Part shown: piece by piece, positions 7,168-8,099 of the stretch
Numbering within the stretch: position 1 is the first letter of the stretch
Layout of the letters: every line of letters begins with the position of its first letter
Assembly (NCBI GenBank): GCA_022562855.1
Contig: JADFON010000070.1
Location: forward strand, 1-8,099
Length of the DNA: 8,099 nt
DNA from: Candidatus Zhuqueibacterota bacterium
GTDB lineage: Bacteria; SM23-31
Direction of reading: 5' to 3'
Position numbers and translations under genes: made by a program
The notes under the pieces: model-generated
What the model was told of the DNA's origin: nothing
The model's input: the letters and a program-made list of their open reading frames with translations, nothing else
Database searches by the model: none

Positions 7168-7173
7168 TTGATG

Positions 7174-7956
7174 ATGAAAATTTCAAAATTGCGTTTATCT
7201 GAATACTTTGTAATTTTAGGACTTGCTTTACTAATCATCCCGATAAACATTCAGGCGCAGAATCCTTACGACATAAGGGCTAACTATACAAAGAAAGAAT
7301 ATACGGTCCCGATGCGTGACGGGGTCAAACTTTTTACGCAGGTGTACACACCGAATGACCAAAGCCGTGAATATCCGGTCCTCTTATTTAGGACGCCGTA
7401 TTCGATCGGTAATTATGGTGAGGACAACTACAGGAGATACCTCGGACCGAATGCCTTATACGCGTCCGAAGGGTTTATCTTTGTCTACCAGGATGTGCGC
7501 GGCAAATTTCAATCGGAGGGCGAATTTATCGTTATGAAACCGTACAGGAAGGATAAAAACGGTTCTCTTGTCACCGATGAAAGCAGCGACGCCTACGATA
7601 CGGTCGAATGGGCGCTCAAGAATATACCGAATCATAACGGTCGTGTCGGACAGTGGGGCGTCTCGTACCCGGGATGGCAGACGGTAATGGGTATGATCGA
7701 TGCGCATCCGGCGATGAAAGCGTCATCCCCGCAGGCTTCTCCTTCCGACATGTGGATTGGCGACGACTTTCACCATAACGGCGCATTCCGGCTTATGTAT
7801 ACCTTCGGATGGCTTTCGAATAATGCATCTGTAAGATCGGGTACATCGACTCAGCGGTCAGCCCGGTTCGATTACGGTACGCCGGAGGGGTATAAATTTT
7901 TCCTGGATCTCGGTCCGGTTTCGAATGTGGATGAGCATGCAAGAATGGAACCATAA
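7174..7956 (+). CDS. Exported CocE/NonD-type alpha/beta hydrolase (S15/alpha-amino-acid ester hydrolase-like), C-terminally truncated
   Basis: 260 residues. A signal peptide is clear: basic start MKISKLR, a hydrophobic core at 12-24, and probable cleavage after Ala28 (NIQA|Q). The mature part opens with YTVPMRDGVKLFTQVYTP, followed by the VLLFRTPY strand, a VYQDVRGKFQSEGEF motif and SDAYDTVEWALKN. The nucleophile elbow is GQWGVSYPGW with Ser164, followed by a GDDFHHNGAF stretch I associate with the alpha-amino-acid ester hydrolase branch. Relatives usually exceed 600 residues and include a later catalytic Asp and His and a C-terminal jelly roll; all of that is missing. Family resemblance seems to end near residue 253 (GPVSNVDE), just before TAA at 7954. 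Either the gene is broken or the end of the contig is wrong. A complete relative would hydrolyse an ester or peptide-like bond in the periplasm or outside the cell; the substrate is unknown. Its base composition is somewhat richer in G+C than its neighbours. Confidence 0.85.
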   Translation: MKISKLRLSEYFVILGLALLIIPINIQAQNPYDIRANYTKKEYTVPMRDGVKLFTQVYTPNDQSREYPVLLFRTPYSIGNYGEDNYRRYLGPNALYASEGFIFVYQDVRGKFQSEGEFIVMKPYRKDKNGSLVTDESSDAYDTVEWALKNIPNHNGRVGQWGVSYPGWQTVMGMIDAHPAMKASSPQASPSDMWIGDDFHHNGAFRLMYTFGWLSNNASVRSGTSTQRSARFDYGTPEGYKFFLDLGPVSNVDEHARMEP

Positions 7957-8099
7957 CCCACGCCTTCAGCAGATAATGCACTTTGCGCAATCGAGAAGGT
8001 CGCCGAGTTGTATTATGCAGCCCGCACCACCCGCCGCGGGGTCATCGGATACGCGCGCTCCTTAGCGCCTGGAATGGGACCAGGCTACCTCCTCCACCC
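7957..8099 (+). other. GC-rich tail of unknown nature, possible assembly junction or disrupted hydrolase remainder
   Basis: The 119 bases 7981-8099 contain 76 G/C, against 24 of 60 at 7501-7560 in the hydrolase. After the TAA at 7954 the same frame stays open to the edge for 47 codons and reads partly protein-like (for example AIEKVAELYYAARTTRRGV), but I cannot match it to the hydrolase C-terminus. A short hairpin (GCGCT 8055-8059 with AGCGC 8064-8068) is present but has no T run. No gene is assigned. Confidence 0.4.

Larger units (their letters stand above)
6852..7173. other. Divergent AT-rich intergenic region (322 bases)
   Basis: This region separates the 5' ends of the lipoprotein and hydrolase genes. 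It is AT-rich with A and T runs (for example around 6961-6980 and 7074-7083). It holds the two ribosome-binding sites, one plausible promoter for each direction, and a 7-base inverted repeat near the hydrolase promoter. No small gene, RNA gene or recognisable riboswitch was found. The in-frame codons from 7087 to 7170 ahead of the hydrolase start look like leader sequence, because the ribosome-binding site and signal peptide both point to 7171/7174. Confidence 0.7.

Noticed and set aside
7087-7173. Longer hydrolase N-terminus starting at the ATG at 7087
   Set aside because: The added 29 residues are not signal-like and precede a complete signal peptide. A perfect AGGAGG at 7162-7167 points to 7171/7174.

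Overview
The window comes from a bacterial chromosome or metagenome contig of about 40% G+C. It starts inside one gene, and its last gene is cut short near the right end. Three things suggest a free-living Gram-negative, possibly from the Bacteroidota/Ignavibacteria/Calditrichota/Marinimicrobia (FCB) side: multi-PAS sensor kinases, a six-bladed beta-propeller lipoprotein, and a secreted CocE/NonD-type hydrolase. This is an impression from gene families, not a placement.

Region 1 (1-5680, all + strand) is a signalling cluster of four genes with gaps of 48, 56 and 101 bases. In order they are: (a) the C-terminal 295 residues of a PAS histidine kinase whose PAS remnant closely resembles the oxygen-sensing PAS of FixL; (b) a stand-alone Rcp1-type receiver; (c) a receiver fused to a histidine-kinase dimerisation helix but with no ATPase domain; (d) a 1160-residue soluble hybrid kinase, REC-PAS-PAS-PAS-GAF-PAS-PAS-HisKA-HATPase. 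None of the four has a DNA-binding or other recognisable output domain. I infer a cytoplasmic phosphorelay: kinase (a) probably signals to receiver (b), and the related receivers of (c) and (d), about half identical by eye, connect to it or to each other.

Region 2 (5681-6851) holds a convergent minus-strand gene for a 371-residue lipoprotein of the six-bladed beta-propeller (NHL-like) type. Its start is fixed by a strong ribosome-binding site.

Region 3 (6852-7173) is a 322-base AT-rich divergent intergenic region with a plausible promoter on each strand.

Region 4 (7174-8099) encodes the N-terminal part of an exported alpha/beta hydrolase of the S15/CocE/alpha-amino-acid ester hydrolase group. 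The nucleophile serine is present, but the reading frame stops after 260 residues, before the Asp and His of the triad. The last ~150 bases are much richer in G+C and do not look like the rest of the family, so a frameshift, disruption or assembly junction is likely there.

I see no tRNA, rRNA, CRISPR array, insertion sequence or convincing rho-independent terminator. The most notable points are the receiver-DHp protein without a kinase domain, and the contrast between the two FixL-like PAS domains: one keeps the distal Arg, the other has lost both heme-pocket residues.
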